DNA of 24,815 bases from NCBI GenBank assembly GCA_045118335.1, contig JBGUXY010000018.1, forward strand, positions 1 to 24,815. The letters run 5' to 3'. Under the pieces are notes generated by a model. That model was not told where the DNA came from and made no database searches. It was given only the letters and a program-made list of their open reading frames with translations. Numbering within the stretch: position 1 is the first letter of the stretch; each line of letters opens with the position of its first letter. The DNA comes from W1P20-047 sp045118335. Lineage in GTDB: Bacteria > Actinomycetota > Coriobacteriia > Coriobacteriales > Eggerthellaceae. Below, one piece after another: positions 6,786-13,199 of the stretch. The position numbers and the translations under genes were made by a program.

Positions 6786-7676
6786 ATGCCTAGTCAAAAG
6801 TATGAAGCTTTCGTGACGGCCGCTCAAACCGGGAGTTTCAAGAACACGGCAGAGAAGTTGGGATATACCCAAGCAGGCATCAGCTACATGATGAACGCCT
6901 TGGAAGAAGAGCTGGGCACGGCATTGTTCGTCCGCGACCATTCGGGCGTGCGTCTTACAGCCGACGGGGAAAACCTGCTTCCCTGGATCCAGGATGTGCG
7001 CGCAAGCGAACAGGCACTGCAAACGCGCATCGACGAAATCCGGGACATGGAAACGGGCAACGTTCGCGTGGCCACCTTCGCCAGCGTGGCAATTCACTGG
7101 ATGCCGAGTATCATCAGCGAGTTTTTGCAGCTGCATCCCAAGATGGATTTCGAGTTCAGCTGCTTCGAAAACCAGGACATGATGGAGCAGGCCATCTGGA
7201 ACGGGCATTTCGATTGCGGATTCGTCACGCTCCCCACGAAGCTGAGCTTCCACACCGTCGCGCTGCTCACCGAGCCCATTTACGTCGTGGTATCCCCCGA
7301 CCACCCTTTGGCAAACGAGCAGACCTTCCCAGCCGAGGCACTCGCAGAAGAACCCTATATTAAGATCTACAACGATGCCTACACCGAATACGACGTCATC
7401 TTCGAGCGAAACGGCGTGCAGCCAAACACGCGATTCGTGGTAGACAATGACTTCGCTGCGCTCGGCATGGTCAGCAAGGGGCTGGGGTTTGGACTGTTCC
7501 CCAGCCTGATCTTGAAGGAGACGTCATTTGACGTAGCTTACCTGGAACCCGAAAAGCCCATACGTCGCGAAATGGCCTTGGGCGTGCGCTCCCTGCAGAA
7601 AGCCTCCATCGCCACGAAGGCTTTCCTGCAATTCACCCAAGAATGGGTACGGAAAAACGAAGACCAGGGTAGATGA
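6786..7676 (+). CDS. LysR-family transcriptional regulator
   Basis: A 296-aa LysR-type regulator starting at ATG 6786 after AGGAGG about 12 nt upstream. The N-terminal winged helix-turn-helix (about residues 3-62) shows the usual pattern: FVTAAQTGSFKNTAEKLGYTQAGISYMMNALEEELGTALFVR-type layout, with the recognition helix at TQAGISYMMN. The substrate-binding domain (about 90-290) begins at GNVRVATFASVAIHWMP and includes FDCGFVTLP and PDHPLA. It is divergent from the EamA transporter with a 259-bp shared region carrying dyads, so it probably regulates that gene in response to a small ligand, and itself. It converges on the Se/S operon with only 29 bp between stop codons. Ligand unknown. Confidence 0.92.
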   Translation: MPSQKYEAFVTAAQTGSFKNTAEKLGYTQAGISYMMNALEEELGTALFVRDHSGVRLTADGENLLPWIQDVRASEQALQTRIDEIRDMETGNVRVATFASVAIHWMPSIISEFLQLHPKMDFEFSCFENQDMMEQAIWNGHFDCGFVTLPTKLSFHTVALLTEPIYVVVSPDHPLANEQTFPAEALAEEPYIKIYNDAYTEYDVIFERNGVQPNTRFVVDNDFAALGMVSKGLGFGLFPSLILKETSFDVAYLEPEKPIRREMALGVRSLQKASIATKAFLQFTQEWVRKNEDQGR

Positions 7677-7681
7677 AAAAC

Positions 7682-7707
7682 AGCCAGGCTTATCGCGCGC
7701 TATGGCT
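7682..7707 (-). terminator. Weak terminator at the end of the Se/S operon (possibly bidirectional)
   Basis: Stem AGCCA / TGGCT (5 bp, 16-nt loop). On the minus strand it is followed by GTTTTTC, and on the plus strand by ATTTTG. It overlaps the activase stop codon and lies 6 nt past the LysR stop, so it could serve both convergent genes. Confidence 0.4.
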
Positions 7708-8470
7708 ATTTTGCAGCGCAGATTGCCGCGCCGATGGCACCGGCGTATCGCGCTTCGGGACAAGTGACCACCGGACGCTTCAGGTTTGCCTCCAACCGCT
7801 CGATCACGTAGCCGTTCTCGCACAGACCACCCGTCAAGTAGCAAGCAGCGCCATCGGGCAACGAACCTAATGCGGAACCTGCCAGCGAACACACGCGGCC
7901 GACTACTGATTCCACCACGCCGTTGGCGATGTTCTCGCGCGGCTCGCCCTTGCCAATGAGGCTGATAACCTCGGATTCGGCGAAAACCGTGCACATGCTG
8001 GAAATGGAGACGAGCTTGCCGGAGCGGGCCATCTCACCCATGGTGTCCTGCGTCACGCCCATGCGGTCGGCCATGACTTCCAGGAACTTGCCCGTACCCG
8101 CTGCGCACTTGTCGTTCATCGTGAACTTCTTCACGCGGCCACCCGTCAGATGGATGACCTTGGTGTCTTGCCCGCCGATATCGATGACCACGCCATCTGC
8201 ACCGAACAGATGCACGGCTCCCAACCCGTGGCAGGTGATCTCGGTTACAGTTTTCGCGGCAAAGGGAACCGATACGCGCCCATAGCCCGTCGCCACGACG
8301 GGGTTTTCCTCCACGGAATACCCCATTGATTCCAGTCGTGCCGCCAGACGATTCGCCGCGTCCACGCTGTTGAAGCCCGTTGGCTCCACCACGGTAGCAA
8401 CGATGTTCCCGTCTTCTACCACAGCCGCCTTCGCTGCCGTCGAGCCGATGTCAATGCCAATGGATATCAT
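7706..8470 (-). CDS. Acyl-CoA dehydratase-type activase (ATP-dependent Fe-S electron donor, YjiL/HgdC-like)
   Basis: A 254-aa BadF/BadG/HgdC-family ATPase. It carries the ASKHA nucleotide-binding motifs: GIDIGSTAAKAAVV at residues 5-18, VVIDIGGQDTKVI at about 94-106 and a C-terminal LTGGLCENGYV. Cys122 (NDKCAAGTG) and Cys160 (SSMCTVFAESEV) are the two cysteines that, one pair per subunit, hold the single [4Fe-4S] cluster at the homodimer interface. Known members use ATP hydrolysis to inject a low-potential electron into a partner carrying Fe-S clusters. The partner here is almost certainly the dehydratase-like protein at the start of the same operon (11433-12707). Start choice is uncertain: 8470 fits the family N-terminus, 8479 has a closer ribosome site (AAAGGA), and 8494 is also possible. 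It is the last gene of the operon and is followed by a weak terminator. Confidence 0.92.
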   Translation of the reverse strand: MISIGIDIGSTAAKAAVVEDGNIVATVVEPTGFNSVDAANRLAARLESMGYSVEENPVVATGYGRVSVPFAAKTVTEITCHGLGAVHLFGADGVVIDIGGQDTKVIHLTGGRVKKFTMNDKCAAGTGKFLEVMADRMGVTQDTMGEMARSGKLVSISSMCTVFAESEVISLIGKGEPRENIANGVVESVVGRVCSLAGSALGSLPDGAACYLTGGLCENGYVIERLEANLKRPVVTCPEARYAGAIGAAICAAK

Positions 8471-8506
8471 CTCTAGCATCCCATCCTTTACCATGCGGAT
8501 TCCATG

Positions 8507-8535
8507 CAGTCATGTCGATCAGTACATCATGACTG
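8507..8535 (-). repeat. Hairpin overlapping the stop of the short DUF3343 gene
   Basis: Perfect 8-bp inverted repeat CAGTCATG / CATGACTG with a 13-nt loop. The UGA stop of the short DUF3343 gene lies in the loop, and the activase ribosome site is just downstream. There is no T-run, so it is more likely a processing, stability or translational element than a terminator. Confidence 0.5.
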
Positions 8536-8764
8536 TGTATGCGCCTTCGTATGCCAAACCACGTTCATCTGCAGCCGTCAGCAAAGCTTCGCGCTTATCA
8601 TCTGGCGCACACCATGAAAGGCCGCAGCCAGCGGATATTTCCGAAGGAACAGGTACGATGCGGCCTGGCACTGCCTCGTGATCTTGCGATGCCGCAGCTT
8701 CGAACGCCATGGCATCGGAGGTCGTTGAAAACGTTATCACGGTTTTCGGTGTCTTCTGCCTCAT
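8519..8764 (-). CDS. Short DUF3343 protein (putative Se/S carrier-like)
   Basis: An 81-aa protein starting at ATG 8764, after AGGAAAG at good spacing. It is about the usual length for a lone DUF3343 domain, which Pfam describes as putative Se/S carrier protein-like. The ferredoxin-like core begins at TVITFSTTSDAMAFE and ends in the conserved segment IVPVPSEISAGCGLSW, in which Cys47 is the family's invariant cysteine and Cys52 a second candidate. Family members occur beside yedF and cysteine-desulfurase-like genes, which is also the case here. The inferred role is to accept or present a persulfide or selenosulfide. It sits between the aminotransferase and activase genes; a C9 run and candidate promoter elements lie upstream. 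Confidence 0.82.
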   Translation of the reverse strand: MRQKTPKTVITFSTTSDAMAFEAAASQDHEAVPGRIVPVPSEISAGCGLSWCAPDDKREALLTAADERGLAYEGAYTVMMY

Positions 8765-8835
8765 CTGTTCTTTCCTGCTCGTTGTTTGAACACGTATGCA
8801 TTCTAACTTATAAAGATCGAGTCATTCGACTCCGA

Positions 8836-8844
8836 CCCCCCCCC
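8836..8844. repeat. Homopolymeric C9 (G9 on the operon strand) tract
   Basis: Nine consecutive C residues in the gap between the aminotransferase and the short DUF3343 gene, about 72 nt upstream of the latter's start. It adjoins hairpin CGAGGG / CCCTCG (8844-8870) and dyad GAGTC-N4-GACTC (8819-8832). Such runs can vary in length by slippage, and the sequence seen here could also be length-heterogeneous. Confidence 0.8.
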
Positions 8845-8870
8845 GAGGGCGAACATGTCAGAACCCCTCG
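8844..8870 (-). repeat. Hairpin in the aminotransferase-DUF3343 gap
   Basis: Inverted repeat CGAGGG / CCCTCG (6 bp, 15-nt loop) next to the C9 run. No T-tract follows, so I do not call it a terminator. Confidence 0.4.
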
Positions 8871-8918
8871 ATGCCAAGACGTCATGTGCCCATCGACCTC
8901 GGTGCGGGACAATGCACC

Positions 8919-10064
8919 TTAGCACAAGTCGGCAACGATTTCGGTCATGGCCGCGATGCCCTCATCCACTTCTTCTTCGGTGTTGAAGTGACTGAAGCTG
9001 AAGCGAACGGCACCCTGCGCCTGCGTGCCAAGAGCCTGATGCATGAGCGGTGCGCAATGGGCTCCGGGACGCGTGCAGATCTCGTAGCAATGGCTCAGCT
9101 CGTCGGACACCACGCCGGAATCCACATCGCCCACATTCAAGGCTACGATGCCCGTGCGACCCGCATCGGCATGGCGCCCATAGATACGCACGCCGGGCAA
9201 GTCGGCAACGCCCGCTTCGAAACGCTCGGCCAAGGCTTCGGCTTTCGCGCCAATCGCATCTACACCATGCTCTTCGATGTAGGCAAGCCCGGCTGATAAG
9301 CCCGCGATGCCGTGACCGTTCTGCGTTCCCGCCTCTAGGTGCTCGGGCATGAACTCAGGCTGACGACGGTCGTAGCTGTGCGTGCCCGATCCGCCCTCCT
9401 TGAACGTAGGAAGTTCCACACCCGCGCCCAGACATAGCCCGCCAGTGCCTTGAGGCCCATAGAGGCTTTTGTGCCCGGTGAAACACACGATGTCGATGCC
9501 CTGCGCCTGCATGTCGATGGGAACCACGCCCGCCGTCTGAGCGGCATCGATGACAAACAGCGCCCCGTGTGCGTGCGCCACGGCCGCCATGCGCTCGATG
9601 TCGTACACGTCACCCGTCAGATTCGACGCATGCGTGACGACCGCCAGCTTCGTGTTCGGCCGAAACGCCGCTTCATATGCACCGTAATCAAGCGATCCGT
9701 CTGGCCTTATGGGCACGGTGGCCACATCAACGCCCTCTTCGTCGTGTTTTCTGGCCAACGGGCGCAGAACCGAATTGTGCGACGCCGCCGTGGTGATGGC
9801 ATGATCACCCGAATGCAGCAGCCCGCATATGACCGCGTTCAGCGCCTCGGTGATGTTTAGCCCAAAGGCCACGTTTCTGGCATCGGGGCCGTTGAACAGC
9901 TTGGCTATTTGCACACGAGCGCGATACACCTGCAAGTCGGCAGAAAGCGCAGCATCATGCGCACCGCGCCCCACCCCACCGAACGTGTTGATGGCACGCG
10001 CTACAGCTTCTGCAACCGAAGGCGGTTTCAGCATGGTGGTGGCGGCGTTGTCGAAGTAGATCAT
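8919..10064 (-). CDS. Class V aminotransferase, cysteine desulfurase family (EF2568-like)
   Basis: A 381-aa PLP enzyme. The start at 10064 follows GAGGAG closely and gives the family N-terminus MIYFDNAATT; an extended frame upstream is not supported. PLP landmarks are SHNSVLRP (about 95-102), DAAQTAGVVPID (about 173-184) and FTGHKSLYGPQG, in which Lys199 is the Schiff-base lysine. Cys337 in TRPGAHCAPL is at the position of the sulfur-accepting cysteine of cysteine desulfurases. The protein therefore can plausibly strip sulfur from cysteine, or selenium from selenocysteine. TIGRFAM separates an EF2568 subgroup that neighbours yedF and selD in Enterococcus faecalis, and the yedF neighbour here fits that group. 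The chain ends in a cysteine. A 113-nt gap with a strong hairpin separates it from yedF. Confidence 0.9.
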   Translation of the reverse strand: MIYFDNAATTMLKPPSVAEAVARAINTFGGVGRGAHDAALSADLQVYRARVQIAKLFNGPDARNVAFGLNITEALNAVICGLLHSGDHAITTAASHNSVLRPLARKHDEEGVDVATVPIRPDGSLDYGAYEAAFRPNTKLAVVTHASNLTGDVYDIERMAAVAHAHGALFVIDAAQTAGVVPIDMQAQGIDIVCFTGHKSLYGPQGTGGLCLGAGVELPTFKEGGSGTHSYDRRQPEFMPEHLEAGTQNGHGIAGLSAGLAYIEEHGVDAIGAKAEALAERFEAGVADLPGVRIYGRHADAGRTGIVALNVGDVDSGVVSDELSHCYEICTRPGAHCAPLMHQALGTQAQGAVRFSFSHFNTEEEVDEGIAAMTEIVADLC

Positions 10065-10121
10065 GAAGCTCCTCGAATAGCATGATTTCACATGGTGTCT
10101 AAACGCTTTGGGCCCAGAACA

Positions 10122-10160
10122 TGGCGCTGACGGGTTGCGCATCGCACCCCATCAGCGCCA
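10122..10160 (-). repeat. Long near-perfect intercistronic hairpin between yedF and the aminotransferase gene
   Basis: A 39-nt element that folds over its full length: arms of 18 nt around a 3-nt loop, with outer stem TGGCGCTGA / TCAGCGCCA (9 bp). On the minus strand, the sense strand of the operon, one of the two internal mismatches becomes a G-U wobble, leaving only one mismatch. It begins 18 nt after the yedF stop. The tail (ATGTTCTGG) is not T-rich, so a stability, processing or partial-termination role is more likely than full termination. Confidence 0.75.
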
Positions 10161-10177
10161 ATTGCATAGCTTTCCTT

Positions 10178-10786
10178 CTACGGCCTGATGATGCTCGTGG
10201 CCTTGAGCTGCTTTTCGGCGGTGACATAGAGGTTGGTCACCTGGCCCACTGCCAGCTTGTCAGCCATGTCGTAATAGTTCAGGCAGGTGCCGCAGGTCAA
10301 GATTTCCACGCCAGCCTTTTCCAGCTCGCGAATGTCATCCAGCGACTCCGAACCTTCGCAGGTCAAAAACGCACCGCTGTTGTAGAACAGCATCGTCTGG
10401 GGCAGAATGTCTTGCTGGGTGAGCGCGAAGATGAAGCCCTTCATCAGGATGGCGCCCAGCTCGTCGTCGCCGGTACCCATGGTCTTTTTGCCAATCGCCA
10501 CCACGCGGTTTGCCTGACCCTGGGGAATCAAGCAGGTGGTATCGAACTCAGCGTTGGTGTCGGAAGCTTCGGTTTTCACGATGGAAACGGCGAACTCGGC
10601 ATCGCCCAGTTTCTCGACGCTAGATTCGCACTTCATGGTCTTCGCAAGGTTCGACAGATTCGTGACGGCAACATCGTTGTCCACCAGCACGCGCACGGTT
10701 CCTTCGGCAATCTCGCGCAGGGCTGCTTTGGTGCGGACCACGGGGATAGGGCACTGCTGACCGCGGGCATCAACTTCAAAATCCAT
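10178..10786 (-). CDS. yedF: Selenium metabolism protein YedF (TusA-like plus DsrE-like)
   Basis: A 202-aa protein starting at ATG 10786 with AAGG five bases upstream. The N-terminal TusA-like domain (about residues 1-75) carries the CPxP motif at Cys12 (QQCPIPVVRTKA); in TusA this cysteine relays persulfide sulfur. The C-terminal DsrE/F-like domain (about 95-202) includes MLFYNSGAFLTCEGSES and a CxxC pair, Cys165 and Cys168, in ILTCGTCLNYY. This two-domain layout is the selenium_YedF family, associated in genomes with selenium use outside selenocysteine insertion. The exact reaction is not established; selenide or persulfide relay is the usual proposal. In this operon it sits between a DUF3343 protein and a cysteine-desulfurase homologue, which are its likely donors or acceptors. 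No selD is nearby. Confidence 0.9.
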   Translation of the reverse strand: MDFEVDARGQQCPIPVVRTKAALREIAEGTVRVLVDNDVAVTNLSNLAKTMKCESSVEKLGDAEFAVSIVKTEASDTNAEFDTTCLIPQGQANRVVAIGKKTMGTGDDELGAILMKGFIFALTQQDILPQTMLFYNSGAFLTCEGSESLDDIRELEKAGVEILTCGTCLNYYDMADKLAVGQVTNLYVTAEKQLKATSIIRP

Positions 10787-10821
10787 AATGACCTTCTTTC
10801 TTGCCCTTCTAGGCTCATCTG

Positions 10822-10856
10822 GCATCCATCACGGATGCAAAGTTTGGCTAAAAGCC
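10822..10856 (-). repeat. Two small hairpins between the long DUF3343 gene and yedF
   Basis: GCATCC / GGATGC (10822-10838, 5-nt loop) and GGCT / AGCC (10846-10856, 3-nt loop) lie side by side in the 142-nt gap upstream of yedF. A wider pair CTTGTC / GACAAG also occurs in the gap. No clear T-tract follows on the minus strand, so read-through is expected. Confidence 0.4.
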
Positions 10857-10928
10857 TTGTTGTTCTTTTCTACCTTCGCCTGACTGGCTTGTCTTCTCGC
10901 TCTGACGCTTATCGACAAGTTGCCATCC

Positions 10929-11429
10929 TTAACAATATCGGTCTCGCTTCGCGTTAATCTGCCTGGGAAGCGCCACCATGTTTTCCACGGGTATGCCGCG
11001 CGTGACGGCCACATCCCATACCTGCCGTGCCGATTCGCAAGAAACGAGCAAGGCAACCCCGCATGACGAGCGCGCATCCCGCGGGGTGGGAGATATGCGT
11101 GCGGCAATGCCTTCTTCCCTTGTCGCCTGGAACAGCGCCAGGGCATCCACATGGCTGCCGAACAACACGTAGCCATCTATGCGCCGGACGCCGTCTTCCT
11201 GCAGCTGGCAAAACGTCGCCTCGAAATGCTCGAACGCATCGGGGTTTCCCGTCGCCGCATTACGCAGGACAGCTTCCGCCGAGCCGATTTCGGGGCGGGC
11301 ATCGCCTGCCAACACCGCACGCATCGCAGAAGCATCGAAGCCGCGTCCGTTGTGGGAACGCGTATCGGAAGGCGCCGATGATAAACCAGCGCCCTCCCCG
11401 CATCCGTTGCTCTGCGAACGCTCAGCCAA
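10929..11429 (-). CDS. DUF3343 (putative Se/S carrier-like) protein with N-terminal extension
   Basis: A predicted 166-aa protein, about twice the usual DUF3343 length. The DUF3343 core is at residues about 85-155: DGYVLFGSHVDALALFQATREEG-type start and then ISPTPRDARSSCGVALLVS, with the invariant cysteine at Cys123. The first 80 residues match nothing I know. They include a Ser/Gly-rich stretch (1-35) and a helical part (36-80). The TTG start at 11429 lies 3 nt after the upstream stop, with GGGG before it, suggesting translational coupling; ATG at 11324 is an alternative without a ribosome site and would give 131 aa. The last residue is Cys. A 142-nt gap with hairpins separates it from yedF. 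Inferred role as for the short paralogue: carrying or presenting S or Se. Confidence 0.78.
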   Translation of the reverse strand: MAERSQSNGCGEGAGLSSAPSDTRSHNGRGFDASAMRAVLAGDARPEIGSAEAVLRNAATGNPDAFEHFEATFCQLQEDGVRRIDGYVLFGSHVDALALFQATREEGIAARISPTPRDARSSCGVALLVSCESARQVWDVAVTRGIPVENMVALPRQINAKRDRYC

Positions 11430-11432
11430 CTA

Positions 11433-12707
11433 CTACCCCAGCATCTCGATGAATGCACCGATGCGCGTGCGCAGCTGCTCGGCATCGTTGTCGGTGTAGT
11501 CGGTCTCGATGTGCAGCACAGGGAAGCCAGCTTCCTCGATAACGCGCTCGGTTTCGGCAGCCTCCACGTCGTAGATCTGGCAGAACTGCAGGTTGACGTT
11601 GATGATGCCGTCCACCTGGTACTTCTTGGCCAGACGAATGATGTCGTCTTGATGCGCCGTGTTCGGGGTGAAGCATGCGCAATTGTTCATCATGTAGCGA
11701 TCGGAAAGCGCCTTGAACTGGCCTTCGAGCGTGGTCTGGGTTTCGTCCACCAGGTTCTCGAAGTAACGCGTGCCCGTGCACATCTCTTCGCACACCACGG
11801 CGCCGCCGCTGGTCTCGATGATGTGGTGCAGCTTCCAGTTCGGCACAGCCAACGGAGTACCCGTGATCATGATGCGCTTGGTGCCGGCGGGGAACACGCT
11901 CACGCCATCGGCCACGCGCTGTTCCAGCTCGTCGGCCAGGTTGTTGCACATCTGCGCGCAGCGAGCAGGATCGTCGAAGAACGAGATCTGGGTCATCAGC
12001 AGGCGGTCGGCACCGCTGATGGGGATGACGTTGGGATCGGTGCAAGCCTCATAGACGCGCCCGATGGCACGACGACGCTCGTTGATGAGCTTGATGGCCG
12101 CATTCAGGTTCTCGACGGTCAGCTCGACGCCGGTCTTCTCTTCTACCATCTTGGCGAAATCGGCGATTTCGCTCTCCCAAGCCAGGTAGTCTTTCGGACG
12201 CTTCATCTGCGGCACGTCCATGACGTACATGTCAACGTCTTTGGCCAAGATCTCGTAGGCTTTCTTCTTGCCATCGCAGGTGGTTTCTCCCACGAACACG
12301 TCGGCGATACGGAAATACGGGCAGGTGCGGCCCATGCGGGCACCCACGGAAGCCTTGATCAGCGGGCAGATGTTCGCCGGCAGGTACTTCTCGCCATCGG
12401 GGACCCAGAACTGAGAACCGCCGCACAGGCCAGAATAGATGCCGTTGCAGGCCACGATGATCTCGTCGGGAACGTAAACGCAAAACGTACCGAACACCTT
12501 GCGTCCTTCTGCTTGTGCCTGCACCATCTCGTGCGCACGAATGCCGTGGATGTCAGCTGCTACGGCGTCCCAGAACGCCATGCCTTCGGGACGGTTTTCC
12601 ATGGAAAGAAACACGTCGCCAAACGCCTGCGGCAATGCGGCACACAGCAAATCATGCGTCTCCAAGTCCATGCCAAGGTTACTCCAGAGCTCGTAGTTGT
12701 CGGCCAT
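11433..12707 (-). CDS. 2-hydroxyacyl-CoA dehydratase-like double-cubane cluster protein (YjiM/HgdB-like)
   Basis: A 424-aa protein of the HGD-D family, starting at ATG 12707 with GAAGGAG six bases upstream. It is rich in cysteine (15), including Cys76, Cys87, Cys95, Cys114 and Cys129 in the N-terminal half (FGTFCVYVP, EIIVACNGIYSGLCGG, NICPLIK, RTCPYF) and Cys306, Cys310, Cys343, Cys345 and Cys376 in the C-terminal half (VVCEEMC, NNCACF, LQFCQIY). A single polypeptide of this size paired with one activase matches the YjiM or double-cubane cluster protein branch rather than the two-subunit dehydratases. A Carboxydothermus relative holds an [8Fe-9S] double-cubane and reduces small substrates at the expense of ATP. 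The natural substrate of this branch is generally unknown. It leads an operon with DUF3343, YedF, a cysteine-desulfurase homologue and its activase, and it has a long structured leader. Confidence 0.9.
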   Translation of the reverse strand: MADNYELWSNLGMDLETHDLLCAALPQAFGDVFLSMENRPEGMAFWDAVAADIHGIRAHEMVQAQAEGRKVFGTFCVYVPDEIIVACNGIYSGLCGGSQFWVPDGEKYLPANICPLIKASVGARMGRTCPYFRIADVFVGETTCDGKKKAYEILAKDVDMYVMDVPQMKRPKDYLAWESEIADFAKMVEEKTGVELTVENLNAAIKLINERRRAIGRVYEACTDPNVIPISGADRLLMTQISFFDDPARCAQMCNNLADELEQRVADGVSVFPAGTKRIMITGTPLAVPNWKLHHIIETSGGAVVCEEMCTGTRYFENLVDETQTTLEGQFKALSDRYMMNNCACFTPNTAHQDDIIRLAKKYQVDGIINVNLQFCQIYDVEAAETERVIEEAGFPVLHIETDYTDNDAEQLRTRIGAFIEMLG

Positions 12708-12986
12708 TTCGTTCTCCTTCTTCAGCCCTATCTTCCATTCCGAGCGGTACGTCCACGGCGATGCCCATCAGCGCAAGATCGCCAAACAAGACGACCCAGG
12801 GCAGAAGCGCGTAAAAGGCAGACCGCAATATTAGATTCGCAGAAAAGTGGGTACGCAGAAGGCCGTTCCCCAACGGCTATGCTGTTGCGATACGCAACGT
12901 TGTTCGGCTGAAGCCAGCCAGCGTCAGCATGCCCGTAATGCAGAAATGCGGCTACATACGATGAAGCCGCCTCGAACACGCTGACC
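12708..12986 (-). other. Long structured 5' leader of the Se/S operon
   Basis: About 280 nt lie between the predicted transcription start (near 12986) and the first gene. On the transcript six stems can be drawn in order: GTCAGCGTG with CATGCTGAC (arms 12977-12985 and 12923-12931, one G-U), enclosing GCGGCT / AGCCGC (12948-12970); then GGCTG / CAGCC (12906-12919); GTTGCG / CGCAAC with a 3-nt loop (12884-12898); GCCGTT / AACGGC (12862-12877); and GGCGAT / ATCGCC (12757-12783). No T-run follows any stem, so a terminator-based attenuator is not evident. Two open frames through the region have no ribosome site. A cis-regulatory RNA is the best reading; it matches no riboswitch I can recall. Confidence 0.5.
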
Positions 12987-12992
12987 CGTGCA

Positions 12993-13021
12993 AGTATATC
13001 CCCACGAAACGCGGTTTTCAA
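12993..13021 (-). promoter_or_regulatory. Sigma-A type promoter of the Se/S operon
   Basis: On the minus strand TTGAAA, 17 nt, TATACT: five of six matches in -10 and four of six in -35 at ideal spacing. Transcription would start near 12986, exactly at the base of the first leader stem. The rest of the 13022-13192 gap is AT-richer DNA in which I see no gene. Confidence 0.7.
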
Positions 13022-13175
13022 CCTGAGCACATGCAGGATTCGACGTTCTCGCGGGTTCTGCGTCATGCGCTCGCATCAAAAGCCGAACAGCCATCGAAAA
13101 ACCCCAGGTGGAATAAAACGACAAACCAGAAAACCGAGTTCATGGTTTTATTATCTTGATTATCTTTGCTAAACC

Positions 13176-13199
13176 GGCATGAACGCTGGGAATCATGCC
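13176..13199 (-). terminator. Possible weak terminator of the glycosyltransferase gene
   Basis: Inverted repeat GGCATGA / TCATGCC (7 bp, 10-nt loop) overlaps the glycosyltransferase stop codon. The following minus-strand bases (GGTTTAGC) are only slightly T-rich. Confidence 0.35.

Noticed and set aside
10178..12707. Selenocysteine codon (in-frame UGA) within the Se/S operon genes
   Set aside because: yedF, the dehydratase-like gene and the activase gene end in UAG, and the aminotransferase and long DUF3343 genes end in UAA; key positions are encoded as Cys. Only the short DUF3343 gene ends in UGA, discussed separately.
11511..12911. Plus-strand open frame of 466 codons opposite the dehydratase-like gene
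   Set aside because: It is a mirror of a GC-biased real gene in the antisense strand; the translated product is His/Val/Asp-rich without domains, and the minus-strand protein has unmistakable family motifs.
12728..13066. Minus-strand 112-codon frame upstream of the dehydratase-like gene
   Set aside because: It lacks a ribosome site, contains the operon promoter within itself and matches nothing; the region is better read as a structured leader.
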